Source: an uncultured Oscillospiraceae bacterium (GTDB taxonomy: Bacteria > Bacillota > Clostridia > Oscillospirales > Oscillospiraceae). From it: a DNA stretch of 8,425 nucleotides. The notes beneath the pieces were generated by a model that saw nothing but the letters and a program-made list of their open reading frames with translations, searched no databases and was not told the DNA's origin. The DNA is taken from assembly GCA_934533005.1 (NCBI GenBank), contig CAKTBC010000079.1, forward strand, positions 1-8,425, in the 5' to 3' direction. Shown here piece after piece: positions 6,898-8,425 of the stretch (position 1 is the first letter of the stretch; each line of letters opens with the position of its first letter). The translations under genes and the position numbers were made by a program.

Positions 6898-6925
6898 CCT
6901 GTTGTGTTTTTCTTTAATAAATCCG

Positions 6926-7681
6926 TTAAAATTTGATCTCCGGCGCGTCCTCGTCGGAAACCTCGGGGGTCTGGTAAACGGCGTTTTCAAACGCCTTGAC
7001 GTAGTCCTGCTCGTCCTCGGCGGCGTCCGGGTAGAGGGGGGATTCCTCCTCGGCTTCCGGCTCGGTCTCGGGCTCTTCGGCGGGAAGGACTTCCTCCTCG
7101 GCGGTCTCGACCTCAGGCTCGGCTTCAACCGCTTCCTCCGCGGGGGCGGCGATCGCCTTCTTCGCGGCGGGGGCGGGCGTCACGACAGCGCCGGAAAGGT
7201 CGGCGTCGGCGAGCGTGGTGAGGAAGGTCTGCTCGCGGTCGAGCAGCATGCGGACTTTCTGGATGTATTCCGCGGCGGCGGCCTGTGCCTTCTGATAGCG
7301 CAGCTCCTCGGCCTTGCGATTGGCTTCGATCGCGCCGATGGTGCGGTCGGATTCGGCCTTGGCGGCGGCGACGATCTCGTCGGCCTCCTTCTGCGCCGAG
7401 GCAACGAGGGCTTCCGCTTTGGCGCGGGCGTCCTCTTCGATGTTCTTGGCGAGCTTCTGCGCGGAGACGAGCGCCATGTTCATGGCCTCCTCCGAGCCCT
7501 GATACTCGCGGATCTTGTCGGCAAGGTATTTCATCTTCGCGTTGAGCGTGGCGATCTCCTTCTGGGAGGCAGCGGCGTCATTGGCGAGCTCGTCGAGAAA
7601 ATCATCGACCTCGTCCATGGCGTACCCGCCGATGCGGGCCTTCTCAAAACATTTTTCGCGGATGTCCTGGGCAGTGATCAT
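6926..7681 (-). CDS. divIVA: DivIVA-family cell division/polarity protein with acidic C-terminal tail
   Basis: A 251-residue cytoplasmic coiled-coil protein; the family gathers at strongly curved membrane (septa and poles) and recruits partners. The N-terminal domain matches the family: MITAQDIREKCFEKARIGGYAMDEVDDFLDE (1-31, read as two blocks), with the conserved GGY...DEVDDFLD. A long helical, Ala/Glu/Lys-rich coiled coil covers about 35-155. After a short Ala/Pro stretch (165-182) comes a strongly acidic Glu-rich tail (about 182-226), then FENAVYQTPEVSDEDAPEIKF at the end. The Phe-Arg pair that inserts into membrane in Bacillus DivIVA is not obvious; the loop here reads KARIGGY. AAAGGAG lies 9 bp before the ATG, an excellent ribosome site. 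It sits 75 bp after sepF with no ylmG or ylmH between. Length is somewhat greater than Bacillus DivIVA because of the tail. Whether it acts at poles, septum or both cannot be told. Confidence 0.94.
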   Translation of the reverse strand: MITAQDIREKCFEKARIGGYAMDEVDDFLDELANDAAASQKEIATLNAKMKYLADKIREYQGSEEAMNMALVSAQKLAKNIEEDARAKAEALVASAQKEADEIVAAAKAESDRTIGAIEANRKAEELRYQKAQAAAAEYIQKVRMLLDREQTFLTTLADADLSGAVVTPAPAAKKAIAAPAEEAVEAEPEVETAEEEVLPAEEPETEPEAEEESPLYPDAAEDEQDYVKAFENAVYQTPEVSDEDAPEIKF

Positions 7682-7756
7682 ATCTTTCTACTCCTTTCCG
7701 GATTCTGCTTTCTATCCGTCAGCGCCGTGGGGCGCGGAAACGCAAAAATTAAAAAA

Positions 7757-8401
7757 TTAAAAGTATTTTTCCTTGGACTCAACGGCATCGCTGCTGTCGC
7801 CCATGAAGTCCATCCCGGCGGGGGTGATGATGTAGGTGCTGCCGGAGACCTTCTTGACCTTTCCGCCGAGCGCATAGGTAACGCCCGAGAGGAAGTCGAG
7901 CATCCGGCGGGTCAGCTCCTTCGGTGCGGTCTCCAGATTGAGCACGATCGCGTTGCGCTCGGCAATGCGGTCGGCAATGTCCGCGGCCTGCTCAAACCGG
8001 TCGGGGTGCACGAGCAGCAGCTTCGGCTGCGCGCCGCCCGGCTGGCGGGAGGACGCGGCATAGCCCGGCTGACCGTAAGGATCGGGCGCGTAGCCCTGCC
8101 GGGCGTAGGGATCGGGGGCATAGCCCTGCGGCGCGTAGCCCTGCTGGGCATAGCCGTAGTCCTGCTGCGCGTAGGGGTCGGCCGCCTGCTGCTGCCGCGC
8201 GGCGCGCTGGTTGGAGAATACGTACGGCCGGCGGGTCGGCTGCACGGGCTCGGCGCTGCGCGGTGCTTCGGCATAGGAAGCGTAGGAACGCGCGTCCGCC
8301 GCGCGGCCCGGCGCACGAACCGGCTCGGCGAGATCTTCCTCGAGATAGTCCTCGTCGTCGTAGGGTTTCGTCAGTTTTTTCAGCTCATCCAATAGTCCCA
8401 T
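7757..8401 (-). CDS. sepF: SepF, FtsZ-binding membrane anchor, with a Tyr/Gln/Pro-rich repeat linker
   Basis: A 214-residue division protein that ties FtsZ polymers to the membrane and bundles them. The start (MGLLDELKKL) suits the short amphipathic membrane-binding helix of the family and is followed by an acidic patch (YDDEDYLEED, 14-23). Residues about 126-201 are the SepF domain: KLLLVHPDRFEQAADIADRI, the NAIVLNLE strand (150-157), and FLSGVTYALGG...VSGSTYIITP (170-194), the dimer and FtsZ-binding core. Between them (about 25-125) is a disordered linker; residues 76-115 are degenerate repeats of the type QGYAPDPYA, much longer and more tyrosine-rich than the acidic linker of Bacillus SepF. 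The ATG at 8401 has AGGAGG 9 bp upstream, a strong site. It is the first gene visible of the division block; upstream genes (ylmE-like expected) lie outside. The symbol is secure from the C-terminal domain. Confidence 0.95.
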   Translation of the reverse strand: MGLLDELKKLTKPYDDEDYLEEDLAEPVRAPGRAADARSYASYAEAPRSAEPVQPTRRPYVFSNQRAARQQQAADPYAQQDYGYAQQGYAPQGYAPDPYARQGYAPDPYGQPGYAASSRQPGGAQPKLLLVHPDRFEQAADIADRIAERNAIVLNLETAPKELTRRMLDFLSGVTYALGGKVKKVSGSTYIITPAGMDFMGDSSDAVESKEKYF

Positions 8402-8410
8402 ACGGGGGCG

Positions 8411-8416
8411 CCTCCT
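8411..8416 (-). promoter_or_regulatory. Ribosome binding site of sepF
   Basis: AGGAGG on the minus strand, 9 bp before ATG 8401, is a full consensus match and fixes the sepF start next to the amphipathic helix MGLLDELKKL. The remaining bases to the edge (8417-8425) are too few to show a promoter. Confidence 0.75.
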
Positions 8417-8425
8417 GCAAATCGT

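Noticed and set aside
7722..7735. GCGCC/GGCGC hairpin between sepF and divIVA
   Set aside because: It has only five base pairs and no U-tract in the sense direction; such short stems are expected by chance in GC-rich DNA.
7756..7782. Possible promoter for divIVA at the end of sepF (TTGAGT and TTTAAT on the minus strand)
   Set aside because: The -10 box is a fair match, but the spacer is only 15 bp, the -35 match is partial, and AT-rich sequence around the stop codon makes chance likely.
6902..8395. A 497-codon + strand frame over divIVA and sepF
   Set aside because: The Gly/Leu/Arg-rich sequence is the complement of acidic and Ala-rich coding DNA; both opposing genes are certain from their domains.

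Overview
The window looks like a GC-rich Gram-positive chromosome, most likely a gut-type clostridium of the Oscillospirales/Ruminococcaceae group. This is an inference from gene order, protein style and base composition, not a database match. Every credible gene lies on the minus strand, so transcription runs from the right edge to the left edge: sepF, divIVA, ileS, lspA, rluD, a GlpA-like flavoprotein, and a second flavoprotein cut by the left edge. The first five follow the order of the Bacillus/Clostridium division cluster (ylmF/sepF - divIVA - ileS - lspA - ylyB), but ylmG and ylmH are absent between sepF and divIVA.

Right part (about 6900-8425): the division and polarity block. SepF is the membrane anchor and bundler of FtsZ. 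DivIVA is a coiled-coil protein that recognises curved membrane. Both carry long low-complexity regions: a Tyr/Gln/Pro-Gly linker in SepF and an acidic tail in DivIVA. Middle part (about 4060-6850): a full-length isoleucyl-tRNA synthetase with no room for a T-box leader upstream. Between ileS and lspA lies a 121-bp inverted-repeat element built from small perfect hairpins. It looks like a dispersed REP/MITE-type repeat.

Left part (1-3871): lspA (lipoprotein signal peptidase) overlaps rluD (rRNA pseudouridine synthase) by ATGA. After a 49-bp gap holding a perfect 9-bp hairpin come two flavoproteins, again coupled by ATGA. The first is a D-amino-acid-oxidase-fold dehydrogenase with a C-terminal BFD-type [2Fe-2S] domain. 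The second is a pyridine-nucleotide-disulfide-type oxidoreductase. Together they resemble the GlpA/GlpB-like module of clostridia.

The most unusual item is LspA. Its four-helix peptidase core is complete by about residue 150, but it continues for about 200 residues as an Ala/Pro/Arg-rich, presumably cytoplasmic tail with repeated Pro-Val-basic motifs, ending in the acidic-amphipathic peptide DEFDLDSILAEFK. A stretch just after the membrane domain resembles the start of the SepF linker. No wholly new multi-gene system is evident. The LspA tail, the SepF linker and the repeat element deserve a second look.
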